A stretch of DNA of 64,000 nt from positions 3,141,742-3,205,741 of the forward strand of contig CAKAKS010000066.1 in the NCBI GenBank assembly GCA_916700875.1, given 5' to 3'. Positions 34,440 through 45,448 of the stretch are shown here, one piece after another. Each line of letters begins with the position of its first letter. The stretch's first letter is position 1. Below the pieces are notes generated by a model. That model made no database searches and was not told where the DNA came from. It saw nothing but the letters and a program-made list of their open reading frames with translations. The position numbers and the translations under genes are program-made. The DNA is from Sebastes aleutianus (Eukaryota; Chordata; Actinopteri; Perciformes; Sebastidae).

Positions 34440-35090
34440 ATCATTGGACAATAGCCTCCTAATGGCCGGTGTCACATCCCATGTTTCTCTCTGTGTTAAG
34501 GGTGCGGGGATGTGGGATTGGATGGGGAATGGGGAATGGGAGGAGGGGTTGACGGTGGGCGGTGCTGCGGCTCTTTATTGCTATCATAAAAGTTTACACG
34601 ACCGCCATCTCTTACAATCCATATTGACAGGAGTTTTCAGAGAAAAGCGCAGGAAAATGAAAAAAAAGAAGAGATCATCTTCCAGCCTTGGGTGCAACAT
34701 ACCCTTGTAATAGGCCAAGGAAAATATAGACTTATGGAAAATGAAATGAGGCATGAATGACCATAAGCGTGAAGACAATTACACCCTTCGGAAATCGTAT
34801 ATTTGTGAAGATAATTTCTGGAGGAGTCTGCGCGCCCGGACCCGGTGGGGTTACAGTATCTTCTCTCTCTCTGCTTGAACTCTCCTTGAACTTGGGATAA
34901 GCGTCGCTGGAGTGGGACGTGGCTATCTGCCCCTGCATCTGGTTATTTTAGCTCCAATTTGCTGCCTAATGCCACAATTACCCTGATCTATGGCTCGAGT
35001 CACCCCTTTAATGGCCCAGTGTCAAAATCAGCACATTTGCAGACGCAAGGGCCCCGAGAGGAAGTCCTGACTTTGCTCCATTGACGGCTT
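34440..35090. promoter_or_regulatory. Candidate conserved non-coding block
   Basis: Two unique parts. 34700-34830 has CCTTGTAATAGGCCAAGG, GGCATGAATGACC and GAAGACAATTACACCC. 34950-35070 has TAATGCCACAATTACCCTGA and CCCTTTAATGGCCC. Between them is a short CT run near 34861-34872. No transposon similarity and no domain-bearing frame. Confidence 0.35.
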
Positions 35091-35467
35091 GATTGATTTG
35101 GGGAACTACTTTTTCTGTTACGTGATCAGCCAGATGAACCACAAGTTAAGGGCAAACTCGACTGATAAAACTGAAATAAAAAGTCCACAGTCTCCTTTAC
35201 AGACGTCATAATGTTTGTAATAATAGCCCAACGCATTAGACTGATTGTGGTTAATAAAACTATAAAGTAAAGTGGAGAACGAGATTAAAACCTGAATCAC
35301 TTCTTCACTTTCTCTCCCTCTATTTGCTCCGTTACTGTCTGAAATTAAACTGATTCCTGTCCTCATTCTCGAAGGTTTTATTTTTATATAGAGTTTCATC
35401 ATGAATAGTAATTTTAAAAGGTCACAGGGATGTTTGTCTTCACCGGTTATCACGCACTGCTCTCTAG
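35091..35467. other. Unclassified non-coding DNA
   Basis: AT-rich sequence with no gene or repeat match. Confidence 0.5.
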
Positions 35468-36432
35468 TAGGGTTGGGACGATACACCTATCTCCCGATTT
35501 GATACTATCACGATACTTGGGTGTCGATTCGATACGTATTGTGATTTTTTTTAAGTATTGCGATTCTATATTACGATTTATTGTGATTTTTGTTAACTTT
35601 TTTAACACTAGACCATGAGAAAAAAATGTAATCATACACTTCTAGGGACTTTTACTTCAGTCATTATCAGGCATTAATTATTGAATTTTTACAGCAAAAT
35701 CAAAGAATAAAGACATTTCCCTCACAAATTAGTGGTATTTTCTTTTTAATTAATAAGGGACATGTAATGTTTTATACTTCTGGTGAATATAATCCAATCA
35801 ATCTTATTTCCATAGATGTATTTTGTATATAGAGTTCCCTTTGTTAACACCTTATTTTGAAAACCAGACGTAGTCACACATGTATTCTTCCTCTAACTTC
35901 TCCAAGTCCGTCTCTAGCTCTCCCGTCAGCTCTGTTCTCTTTATAATTCCATGGTCAGCTCCATCGGGGCCATTTGAATGCATTTAACATAAATGTCAGT
36001 ATATGGGTGCTCTACAGTTGTAGCGTCGGCCCATTTGACCACGGAGATGAGAGCGACGGCCGGCTCGACCACAATACGATAACGATAACGTTTCCTGTTC
36101 GTGACAGAGTTAGCATGCAGCTTTAGCCGTGATGTCTAGCTCTGCTTTTCCTGTTAATGTGTGAAACCCAAAGTGTTTCCATACTTTACTGGATGTGTAG
36201 TGTTTACCACGCTGGATTTAACATGTGAGGGTGCAGGTCGTATCCACGCAGACCCTCAAACGTTTTCTACTTTGTCGTTTCGGCTCGTTGTGATTTGTTT
36301 TGGTTGACGGATACGGAACGGATGTGACGTCACATTACTCAGACTACAACAATAACTTCCTTCTACCTCCACATAGACTCAAATGGAGCTAATATATCAA
36401 TTCTGACATTAAAAAATCTATTTCAAAATCAT
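35468..36432 (+). mobile_element. Family E element, copy 1
   Basis: Starts TAGGGTTGGGACGATACACC and runs parallel to 50720-51672 over nearly its whole length, sharing GTCTCTAGCTCTCCCGTCAG, CTCCATCGGGGCC, ATGTCTAGCTCTGCTTTTCC and CGGATACGGAACGGAT. It carries about 100 extra bases near 35660-35800 relative to the second copy and lacks the last part of the right end. No transposase. The GGGTTGGGACGATA terminus recalls fish hAT-type MITEs; the superfamily is inferred. Confidence 0.8.
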
Positions 36433-37190
36433 TGTTTCCACTACATGCAAATGGTTACAGAGATGTGACTGCAACATGTGGAAGATATTACTTAAAAAGA
36501 TGTTAAAACAACAGAAACCTTTCCATCTTCCAGGTGAATGTAGTTATTTAGCCAGATGCTGGATATGTTTACACCTTCAACCTGCAGTGTTCAATGTGTT
36601 AATGTCCCTAAAGCTTCATAGACTCTCTGTAATCATGATGTGAATTTGCCCCTTTGGATGAGAGTAGAGTGATAATATGAGCATTAAATGTTAGATTACA
36701 ATGTGAGATAAGAAGCGGCGGTATTAACATGCTACGGAGGGTTGATGCTGCAGTGTGGAGAGAGTGACTCCACTCTGGCTGCCCAGAAGCCCCTCTCAGC
36801 GATGAAAAGCAGCCCCCTGAAGTCCACTCCATCACGGCATGGCTCTCTGCCCTCGCTGTGGCGTGACTGGGACAAGGATGAGTGGCGGTAAAGGACAAAC
36901 TCACGGACACCAGTTGGGCTCCCAGAACCGGCACACATTATTACCCCCGACAGAAGCCGAGTGAAGGCGGGAGCCAGGAGCCCGTCCCCGGCACAGCTTC
37001 GGTGGGAGATGCAAAAACAGATGGCCACCCCCAGCAAGACATTAGCAGCGGAGATTTGAAAACATCTTGAAGCTCCCCGTCGCCACACAGAGACTGTGGT
37101 CAGGAGGCTAATGTGAGAATGGTAAAACATCGGAGTAAATGGTGAAACGAGCGGCGATAAGAACAACAGCTGTCCGAAATTACAAGGAGC
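36433..37190. promoter_or_regulatory. Unique block, possibly regulatory
   Basis: The part 36600-37190 is unique and balanced, with CACACATTATTACCCCCGAC, GACATTAGCAGCGGAGATTT and GAGCATTAAATGTTAGATTA. Reverse frames of 108 and 144 codons overlap here but show no domain and no splice context. A weak enhancer candidate. Confidence 0.25.
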
Positions 37191-37456
37191 TGCATGCTAG
37201 GATGTGTTTATCTAGGTCTGCAGTGTAACATTCAAAAGGCCATTGTCTAGTCTGAGCATGAGGACACTGAAGAGGCTCTACTGGGACCAGAGATGATGCT
37301 ACTGAACACGCCAATCAAAACAGAGATCTGCCCACGCCTACCAGTATATATGGAGATTAGTCATCAACGTCAAAGATGTTCTAAATCTGAACTCATTATC
37401 CAAACTAAATGTCTACATTTTTAACAGATGTAGGACACTCTTTTACAGTTATTATG

Positions 37457-37782
37457 GTATTTATTCGGGCTGCAACTAAATGATTATTTTCATTGTTGAT
37501 TAATCGATCAGTTGTTTTGTTTATAAAATGTCAGAAAATGGTGAAAAATGTCAATCAGTGTTTCCCAAAGCCTAACATGACGCCCTCAAATGTCTTGTTT
37601 TGTCCACAACTCAAAGATATTCAGTTTACTATCAGTGAGGAGGAAAGAAACCAGAAAATATTCAGATTCAAGAAGCTTTTTTTCTGATAAAAATTACTCA
37701 AACCGACTCATCGATTATCATCAATTAATTAATTTAATAGTTGGCAGCTAATTGATTAATCGTTGCAGCTCTAGTATTTATT
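37457..37782 (-). mobile_element. Family B MITE with target-site duplication
   Basis: The left end is CGGGCTGCAACTAAATGATT and the right end, reverse complemented, is CTAGAGCTGCAACGATTAAT. The core is CTCAAAGATATTCAGTTTAC and ACCAGAAAATATTCA. The direct repeat GTATTTATT flanks it at 37457-37465 and 37774-37782, fitting an 8-9 bp duplication as made by hAT transposases. Other copies lie at 39707, 43066 and 49231. Confidence 0.85.
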
Positions 37783-37928
37783 ATTTTAATTATGGTGCAG
37801 GAAGGCAGATAACGTTCAAATAGTCTTGTGTTTTCACCAAAATGAAGAGACCGTAATCAAATGTCAAAATACAAGAATGTCTCCAGTGCTTTCAGCTGGT
37901 TTTACCATCATGTTAAATGTCTATTGAG

Positions 37929-38600
37929 ACCATAGATTGTATATAAAGATAGACGACATGACAGCTCCCCTAAAGTGAAGCCAAAACATCTCAATCGCCC
38001 CCTGGTGGCTGGCTGCAGTATAGCTCATAAATCCGGCCCCCTCCATGTTAGTGGATGAAACATGAGCCAAACTAAAAAGTCAAAGTAAACGTCAAGTTAA
38101 TTTTTTCCCAAAGATGGTTTCTGTCATTTTAGGTAGTTCTTATCACGCTGATGTTTGTTCAAGTGTTTTAAGTAGTTATTTGATGCTATAAAAAGGGGGT
38201 GGGACGTCATGATTGACAGCTGTGATTGACAGCAGTGCTGAGTGAAGTAGTCGCGCAACCGTAGGCTTGAGAGGAGATGTAACTTTAACTTTCCATAACC
38301 ATCACCAGTCTGTGTAGTAGAAGATGTGTCAGTTTCATCATAGATGTAGTTATAGAGATATGACGGTTAGTTGTTTTGTCTTTCTAGCCAAACGGCTATC
38401 ATGGTGCTAACGTAGCAGCTAACAAGCTGCGGCTGTGCTCAGCTCGTGATTGGCTTGGGCGGGACCTTGATAATGCTTGGGACCTCGATACCGTGGCTCC
38501 GCCACCCGATCACTACTGTGCAGACTCTGGCTCTAAATGACGTCTAAATCTCAGGATGGCAGCTCCCGTATCCAGGATATTTCGGCTTCACTTTTGTACA
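37929..38600. mobile_element. Probable dispersed teleost repeat (family F)
   Basis: Starts CCATAGATTGTATATAAAGA and includes AAGTGAAGCCAAAACATCTC, CGCCCCCTGGTGGCTGGCTG and GCTCGTGATTGGCTTGGGCG. It ends near GGATATTTCGGCTTCACTTT. AAAGTGAAGCC occurs inverted near both ends. I recognise it as an abundant percomorph repeat; no other copy is in the window. Confidence 0.6.
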
Positions 38601-39706
38601 GTGGGGTTAAGAGTATGAAGAAAGATTAACGATTAACTCAAGGTCCACTTACTAGCTTTTTGATTATTAACGAAGGTATTCTGTTTGTTTTCTTGCAGTG
38701 AATACTTGAAATTAGGGATTAGACTTCTACAATTACAATAAAAGCACCAATATGCCTCCGTCCTTTTCCTCTTAGGTGAGGACTTTCTTTTAATGTGAAA
38801 GTTGAAGGTGAACAAATCACTCCTGGCCTGATGCAAACATCCAAACACATACTGCAGCAGGAAGCGCAGAACCCAAGGTGACACGTATCATTGTCTCCAG
38901 TCCGGCGGCTGTGCAGCGGGGGCGATATTTGTCGCAGCGGTGTCAGGAGACTTGTGAACAGAGGGTTCGGCTATTCCTGGACATATTCTCCACACCTGCG
39001 CCTGGAGTGCACTCGGTTGGCATTTCAAACTTTATCACCTGTCACAAGAGAGACACCGGCTGCTCTGGAGAGCACTGCTCCCTGCCGCCGCCACCACCCC
39101 GGTCTCCCCCCCCCCACCACCCTCCACCCCTCCGCTCGCGAGACATCACACCCGTCCTTGGAAGTCGTGCTTGGAAAGAGAAGACGGAGATTTCCCCAGT
39201 GGGAGGCTGCGGCCACTGGCCAGCCGACGTCCATATTGTCTTCTGGCTCCTAATTGATTTGAGGGCTGTGAAATCATCTTGATCATGTAAAGCTAGAAGC
39301 TGCCTCTTCATATATCCATCCATATGTTCAAACCCCTCTGCTGGACGCAACGTACAGTAAGAGACAGCCACACTGATCTGCACTGCTTACAACACACTAC
39401 TTGTTGAGCTCTTTACCGTACATATGTTATTTTATTTTATTGCTTTGCCTCCTTTTATATTCTTACTGCTGCAGTCAAAATCTCCTAATTATCTAATCTG
39501 TGTCAATATTTAAGGATTAATCAAGTTGGCCAAAATGATAATGTGGCATTATCTTCATAAATACTGAAATAAGATGGAAAATATTACTTATATTTTAATA
39601 TTTTATTGACTAGAAACATTTGAGAGGAAAATTATTAGATTTTTTTTCTCTGCTTTACATGTAAATGATAAATATTAATATTTTTAAAAACATTAAATGT
39701 GTTATC
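38601..39706. other. Unique DNA with a GC-rich part
   Basis: No gene supported. 38880-39240 is GC- and CpG-rich with C-runs near 39106-39130; frames of 120-134 codons stay open there on both strands because of composition. It could be regulatory. The rest is AT-rich. Confidence 0.35.
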
Positions 39707-39885
39707 TAGAGCTGCAATGAGTAATAGATTAGTTGTGAACTATTAAATTAATCACCAACTACTTTTATAATTGAATATTTTTAATATTATATATTATATT
39801 ATATATTGTATATATATATTATAATATTATATTATTTTTTAAGAAAAAAAATCTAATATTAAATTAATCGCCAACTATTTTCTAA

Positions 39886-39931
<46 letters not shown>

Positions 39932-40430
39932 ATGTTATTATATTGTATTTTTTTATAATTTTTTTAAAGAAAAAAGTCAACTATTAAATTAATCACCAAC
40001 TATTTTTATAATTGAATTATTTTAATATTATAATATATATATATATATATATATTATAATATTATATTATATTATTTTTTAAGAAAAAAGTCAAATATTA
40101 AATTAATCCCCAACTATTTTATAATATATTTTTTAAATATATATAAATATATATATTGTTATTATATTTTTTTGTTATAATTTTCTTTAAAGAAAAAAGT
40201 CAACTATTAAATTAATCGACAATAAAATTGATAATTAATCAAAATGAGTAATTTAAAAAAAAATCTAAATTCTCTGATTGCAGCTTCTTAAATGTGAATA
40301 TTTTCTGGTTTCTTTCCTCCTCTGTGACAGTAAACTGATTATCTTTGAGTTGTGGACAAAACAAGACATTAGAGGACGTCATCTTGGGCTTTGGGAAACA
40401 CTGATCGACATTTTTTCACCATTTTTGTTG
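39707..40430 (+). mobile_element. Family B MITE with expanded left part
   Basis: Starts TAGAGCTGCAATGAGTAATA and later has CAGCTTCTTAAATGTGAATA, TCTTTGAGTTGTGGACAAAA and GACGTCATCTTGGGCTTTGG in the family B order. The left third is replaced by a tandem array (39741-40225). The right terminus is missing: homology fades after CACTGATCGACATTTTTTCA. Confidence 0.85.
39741..40225. repeat. Tandem array of a 110-125 bp MITE segment
   Basis: The string TATTAAATTAATCNCCAACTA (or a close variant) recurs at 39741, 39857, 39982, 40096 and 40205, a spacing of 116, 125, 114 and 109. Odd and even units differ: units 1 and 3 continue TTTATAATTGAAT, units 2 and 4 continue with TAATATATTTT and a TTATTATAT stretch, so the array is really a repeat of two-unit blocks. 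Long TA runs lie inside. Confidence 0.8.
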
Positions 40431-41264
40431 TATGTTTTACAACATGAATCAACCCTCTGTTTATCGTCAGTTATTGTGATAATAAAAAACTATTGTTATG
40501 TGATAATCTTTGTCATGGATAATGTAGTTAATCTCTGCTTCACAGGATGACTGGAGAAGTGACTAAAGACAAACAGAGGTGAAGGAGGTGAGGAAACTCT
40601 TTAGGGTTTATAGTAGCATTATCATTATTAGTAGTAGCAGGTTAATGTCATGTAGTTAGTGGAGGTCCCCACAACCAGAGGAATTTAAATAGTGTGTGTG
40701 TGGCAGTCTCCAGGGGGACACAGTGATCAAGGTGACACGTCTCTCTGGTCTCCACAGGGGGTGTCTGGGCCCCAGAAGGCCATGGGTGTCACGGCAACAA
40801 AGCCCCACACTGGATGATGTCATACCACACACACACACAGAAACACAGGGAAAGGTTAAGGCTACAGTCGGGTTTTAAATTGTAATTAACTAGCGATGAC
40901 TTTTGACTGAACTCCTCTGTGGTAAGTTATCGTTTGATTCCAACATGATGTGCAGGTGTTCATATTAACGTGTTGAATGTCTGAGTCCTACTCTTATTAT
41001 TATACTGACCACATACTGTACGTTGAAGTCAGAAGAAAACAGATATGAAGCCTAAAAAACACACTTTGGGTCTCAGTTACGTGGGTAAAGGACAAGCTGT
41101 TATGTGGCTGATGTGGACAACTGCTTTGATTAGAATTAAAGTTGATCTGCTCTGTAAGTCTGGCGTGTGTCTAGTTCATCTATCAACGTTTATTTGTTGT
41201 TTTAAACACACTCACAACTGACATTTAATGAACTGCACATGAACTCACAATCTACTGATGAATT
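40431..41264. other. Unclassified non-coding DNA
   Basis: No gene or repeat copy recognised. Short GT and CA runs near 40694 and 40829. Confidence 0.5.
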
Positions 41265-41454
41265 AAAGGTGCTAAATGCGAGATCGGGAGCATTTCTATT
41301 GGCCCCGCATGGCTCTCAACAGGCTGACGGCTGAGCCGGCTGGTGAACACAGTGGAGCATTTAGCAGCTAAAGAGACAGATATTTCCCTGAGGAGTTGGT
41401 GGAGACCAAAAACGGAGCTAAAAGAGAGAGAATATTGGATTTATGATAACTTCT
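41265..41454. repeat. Possible dispersed repeat fragment (family G)
   Basis: Contains GGCTGACGGCTGAGCCGGCT and TCCCTGAGGAGTTGGTGGAG then ACCAAAAACGGAGC, which resemble a fish repeat I have seen elsewhere. No second copy is present; borders uncertain. Confidence 0.4.
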
Positions 41455-41628
41455 GTAAATAATAGGGCAATAAAAGTTAACGCCATAATAATGTGTTGAT
41501 GCAAATTCATTTTAACGCCAATAATTTCTTTAACGCTTTAATGCAACTTGCATTTTTTAAGTTGTAGCGGTCGCGAAAGAGGTTAAATAACGCTCCAAAC
41601 TTAAACGAATGACAGCCCTAGTAAATAA
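41455..41628 (+). mobile_element. Family A deletion derivative with perfect 8 bp TSD
   Basis: The 158 bp element (41463-41620) starts TAGGGCAATAAAAGTTAACG and ends AATGACAGCCCTA. It keeps the TTAACGC-rich left part and joins ATAACGCTCCAAACTTAAA directly to the right terminus, so about 530 bases are missing. Flanks are identical: GTAAATAA at 41455-41462 and 41621-41628. An 8 bp duplication of the form nTnnnnAn is characteristic of the Ac-like hAT group and classifies the whole family. Confidence 0.92.
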
Positions 41629-42909
41629 GCAACTGTTGGGTGACAAGTTTGCCACCTCAACTTAAAAGATGATGATGTCAATGTTTTGATATCCACTTAT
41701 TTCCGCTACCCACAAGTGGCCCAAAAAATCAGTTATTTTAAGTTTAAGGTTGGCATCAGCAGCTTAAACAACTGTTCAAATTAAAGATTTGATTCTGATG
41801 GCTCAATTTGGTCCCTTTCGTCAACTGCTTGGTCAATTAAAGATGATTAATCAACAGCAGAAAAAGTTTGTGTAAGAGAGCGAATCAGTGATTTCACTCA
41901 TTTAGTTCAGTTTCTTCTTATTTTTATTCCCCAAGCAAAAGACCGTGGCACTTTACAGTTCCAGCCACAACGTTTTATCAGGCATATTCTTAATTTCTAT
42001 TGCTTACAGTAGAGTGAAAATGGTAGGTTTGCTTGTTTCGATTGTCTTTTTGTGAAGTATTTTTATTACAAATACAGGATACTGACTCGCCTCATAGAAG
42101 CTTAGACGTTTTTTGTTGTGTTTGGATCCTTACATAAATGTTCTGCGTTGGGGAAATGTCTTCCTCTCACACTAGGATGTTAAAGATGTTATGCTCATTG
42201 AATTATATTCCTTCTTTCTTCAGTAATGAACAGATTCCACAAACACTGTAAAGTCTGCATTTTAAATAAAACCATATCCCACATGCTCTGTGAAATGTCT
42301 GGTGTGGGGGAAAGACAGCGATGTGTTTTAAGAAGAGGACCGGGCAGCTGAAGTGGGAGGGTCAAACCCCCCGCTGCTCTGGCGTTAGCGGCTATTACAG
42401 TACAAGTACTGGTCATTATCTGTCCTATACTCCACTACGCCCACTCAGTGTCTGTGTCTGCGTGTTGCTGTACGATCATCAAAAGTGCACGCCGGGGGGG
42501 AATTAGGGAATGAAACATAATGTCAGCAATAACACAAAGGACCTTGGTTTAACATTTCAGCCTGTACTGTGTCCCCGCTACAGCCCAGAGCAGAGCCAAC
42601 GCTGGCCTGCTGCTACGCTCTGACCCGCCCATCCACAGGCTCGCCTTCGCCATCTGAGCTTTGGAAATGTGTCTGCTGCACAAAAAATACACCATGAGCT
42701 GCAAATCTTTCAGTGTCTGCAAACAAATACTTCTTTATGTGTGCTTAGGAGATGGATATTCAAATTAAGATGTACTTTTTTCTACATAATGGACAAAAAA
42801 ATGTAGATATATATTTACTGAATTCATCTTTTGCAACTGTACATTTAGTTTTTTATTCTAATATGGGACACAAAAAGAGGGGGAATGGGAAACATTCAAA
42901 ATACTCTTC
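41629..42909. other. Unclassified non-coding DNA
   Basis: No host gene supported. 42540-42660 is unique and balanced. The region 42750-42900 may be the decayed 5' part of the Tc1-like element that follows, but it could not be aligned. Confidence 0.4.
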
Positions 42910-43062
42910 CTGTTTCAACATGACAATGTCCACCGTGCACGAAGCCAGCTCCATAAAGAAATGTTTTCCCAGTTTGGTGTGGAAGAACTTGACTGGTTTG
43001 CACAGTGTCCTGAACTCAACCCAATGACCTGATCCCCCAACATCAGTGTCTGTGTTAGTAAA
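42910..43062 (+). pseudogene. Tc1-like transposase fragment
   Basis: Frame 42910-43032 translates to a peptide of 40 residues with the Tc1-type pattern LFQHDN, FSQFGVEELDW, AQCPELNP, then a stop. In Tc1/mariner transposases the D of the QxDN motif is the second catalytic Asp and the NP motif is followed by IEHLWDEL, which contains the third acidic residue. Here that last motif is deleted: after LNP the DNA jumps to CCCAACATCAGTGTCTG, which corresponds to the PTSVPDL part further on. It is a dead relic, with no recognisable N-terminal DNA-binding region and no terminal repeats found. It is directly followed by a family B MITE. Confidence 0.85.
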
Positions 43063-43065
43063 TTA

Positions 43066-43313
43066 GGTGTTCGGTCTATAAAATGTCAGAAAAGGTTGAC
43101 CAAGATGACGTCCTCAAATGTCGTTTTTTGTCCACAACTCAAAGATATTCAGTTTACTGTCATAGAGGAGTAAAGAAACCAGAAAATATTCACATTTAAG
43201 AAGCTGGAATTCTTAAAAAATGACTCAAACTGATTAATCGATTATAAAAATAGTTGGCGATTAATTTAATAGTTGACAACTAATCGATTTATCAATCAAT
43301 TGTTGCAGAACTA
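43066..43313 (-). mobile_element. Family B MITE, left-truncated copy
   Basis: Shares TATAAAATGTCAGAAAAGG, GTCCACAACTCAAAGATATT, ACCAGAAAATATTCACATTT and the terminus TTGTTGCAGAACTA with the copy at 37457. The GGGCTGCAAC end is lost or eroded. Confidence 0.85.
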
Positions 43314-43374
43314 ACCTCACTAATACCCTTTTCCCACCATAGTTAGTGTAGCTATACCTAGGAAAAGTAATAAC

Positions 43375-43680
43375 GTGAACAAGGAAATATAAAGAGTGAT
43401 AAATCCCGCGTAGGGAGGAGGTCGGGGCGGATGGGTGGGTCGAAAAATACCAGACTTTCGCCCAGGAGACCGCTGTTTGTGTCCCGTGTGAAACCAGAAG
43501 TCAACGTTGATTTATTATTATTAAACCACGATCTTTTCCTGAACCTAACTAAGTAGTTTTGTTGCCTTAACTGAAGGAAGTTGTTTCCTGTGAAGACGGA
43601 AGTTTATTTTGAAAAGATTGTAGGCATGTGACGAGCGGAAATTGACACGTGTTGCTGGACATTCGTAGGAAAAAGAATAA
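43375..43680 (+). mobile_element. Family R dispersed repeat, copy 4
   Basis: Contains GAGGTCGGGGCGGATGGGTG, GACCGCTGTTTGTGTCCCGT, CCTGAACCTAACTAAGTAGT and GTTTCCTGTGAAGACGGAAG, in the same order as 19262 and 18170 (reverse). Confidence 0.75.
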
Positions 43681-43966
43681 AAAATGGCGAATAACTTTTT
43701 TGTAAGGTATCATACAAACTGCCTGCATGCATAAACCTACAGGTATACGCACACACACACACACACAAGCGGAGACAATGGCAAATTATGAAAAACAACC
43801 TCATAGCGTTTTTTAAAAGGTCTATTCAGATGAAACACTTTAAACATTCAGTTTTATGATAATGAAGGATGGATTAATTCGATTATTTGGTTTTATCACT
43901 TCTGTTACCTGCAGAATCATAACTGAGCAATGATAATTTAGTTTCTCCATTTTAATTAGTTACACA

Positions 43967-44055
<89 letters not shown>

Positions 44056-44386
44056 ATGTGAAGTCCTGCAGGTGTCGTTTTACTGTTGCGCTGCTTCTAC
44101 CCGTTTTATGTGTTCCTCTTTAGGAGGAAGTAAATCAAAATAAACAGACGTGCCTGCAGTCATTCACACATCGACGTATCAGAGAGTCAGAGAGAGCAGA
44201 CTGTGAGACTTTTAAAGTGATTTCCTCTGGAGTTTTAGTGTCAGGCAAACTTTATAATCTAATAAGATAAACACAAAACCTCTGAGGTGATTTTTGTTTA
44301 CACGAGCAAATGAAAGTTGCACAACTATAAACATGCAAAGTCAGAAAAAAGACCAGAGGAAAGAACGCCAGCTATGTTTTGTCAGA
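43681..44386. other. Microsatellite-rich non-coding DNA
   Basis: Holds a (CA)n run at 43748-43767 and the large one at 43961. No gene. Confidence 0.5.
43961..44052. repeat. (CA)n microsatellite
   Basis: About 45 CA units with two single-base interruptions (CATA near 43972 and CTCA near 44001). Confidence 0.97.
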
Positions 44387-45096
44387 CTATAGAGAGGCGA
44401 AGTCCCGCCCCTTCCGCTGGACCACCATGGGACCTTATTTTGGAAAAAATACGTACAGTAGTCAACGGAGAGAGATAAATATATTTTTGATCCCCTATGA
44501 GTTCACATTCACAAAACACATCTGATGTTTGTCAATTTAAAAGATAACTTTGCAAGTCAATAAAGTCTCAGTTTGTTGTAAAACTGTTGATGTATCAGAC
44601 TTTGAAATAATTAGAAAGACGACACACCCTAAAGTGTCGCAGCGACGTCTCTCTCTCTCTCTGAAGCTACGATGTCTGTGTGTTTCCTACTGGGATGAAC
44701 TCACATTAGAAACACGTCTGATCCTTCTTTCTCTTCCCAGCTGATAAAGAGACCAGGAGTCGCTGGATAAAACACATCAGGTCAGATCACGTTTCATCTG
44801 TGTGTGGAACATAGCTACATTGGCTAGCTAGTGTTGGTGACGTATATTGTGCGAGACGAGAGATGTAGCTCACTGAGCGGTTTCACACTAAACTAAATGA
44901 TACTACGACAAACTGAGACTTATTTGATTTGCAAAATCATGTTTTTAATTGACAAACATCATGTGTGTGATTCATGGAGTAATTCAAACGGGATCAAAAA
45001 ATATATTTATCTCTCTCTGTTGACTGTCGTTCATATTTATTCTGAAATAAGGTCCCATGGGTCCACCGGAAGGGGCGGGACTTCACCTCTCTATAG
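44387..45096. mobile_element. MITE with terminal inverted repeats of about 115 bp
   Basis: The left end is CTATAGAGAGGCGAAGTCCC then GCCCCTTCCGCTGGACC and ATGGGACCTTATTT, on to GAGAGATAAATATATTTTTG. The right end, reverse complemented, is CTATAGAGAGGTGAAGTCCC then GCCCCTTCCGGTGGACC and the same later blocks. The arms are highly similar over about 115 bases. The edges are TATA, so a TA duplication is possible. No internal transposase. The only copy in the window. Confidence 0.85.
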
Positions 45097-45240
45097 ATTT
45101 ATTTCTGTATGAATTAATATGTAGACGTACTGCTCAAAGAAACCAATGAATGGATGTTCAAAAAGGTATTTTTGAAGGCCTTCTGCGCATGCACACACAC
45201 ATATATGCAGTCAAACACACATATGCTACAATGCACACAT

Positions 45241-45244
<4 letters not shown>

Positions 45245-45274
<30 letters not shown>
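45245..45274. repeat. (CA)n microsatellite
   Basis: About 15 CA units within a CA-rich stretch from 45190. Confidence 0.95.
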
Positions 45275-45276
<2 letters not shown>

Positions 45277-45395
45277 AGAAACCATCCCTCCCTCATCTTC
45301 ACAGTTCACAGTCATAAAACCCTCCCCTCCCAACACTCCAACACCCACACATTTTCACCCTCTGCTTTTCCAAGATCTTACCCCCCTCTCACGCC

Positions 45396-45398
<3 letters not shown>

Positions 45399-45446
<48 letters not shown>
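45399..45446. repeat. (CA)n microsatellite
   Basis: About 24 uninterrupted CA units. The long Thr/His frame across this region is an artefact. Confidence 0.97.

Positions 45447-45448
<2 letters not shown>

Noticed and set aside
36732..37166. Reverse open frame of 144 codons
   Set aside because: No recognisable domain, no splice context, and an overlapping frame of 108 codons on the same strand is equally open.
38878..39282. Overlapping forward open frames of 134 and 120 codons
   Set aside because: GC-rich composition keeps three or four frames open on both strands; none has a domain.
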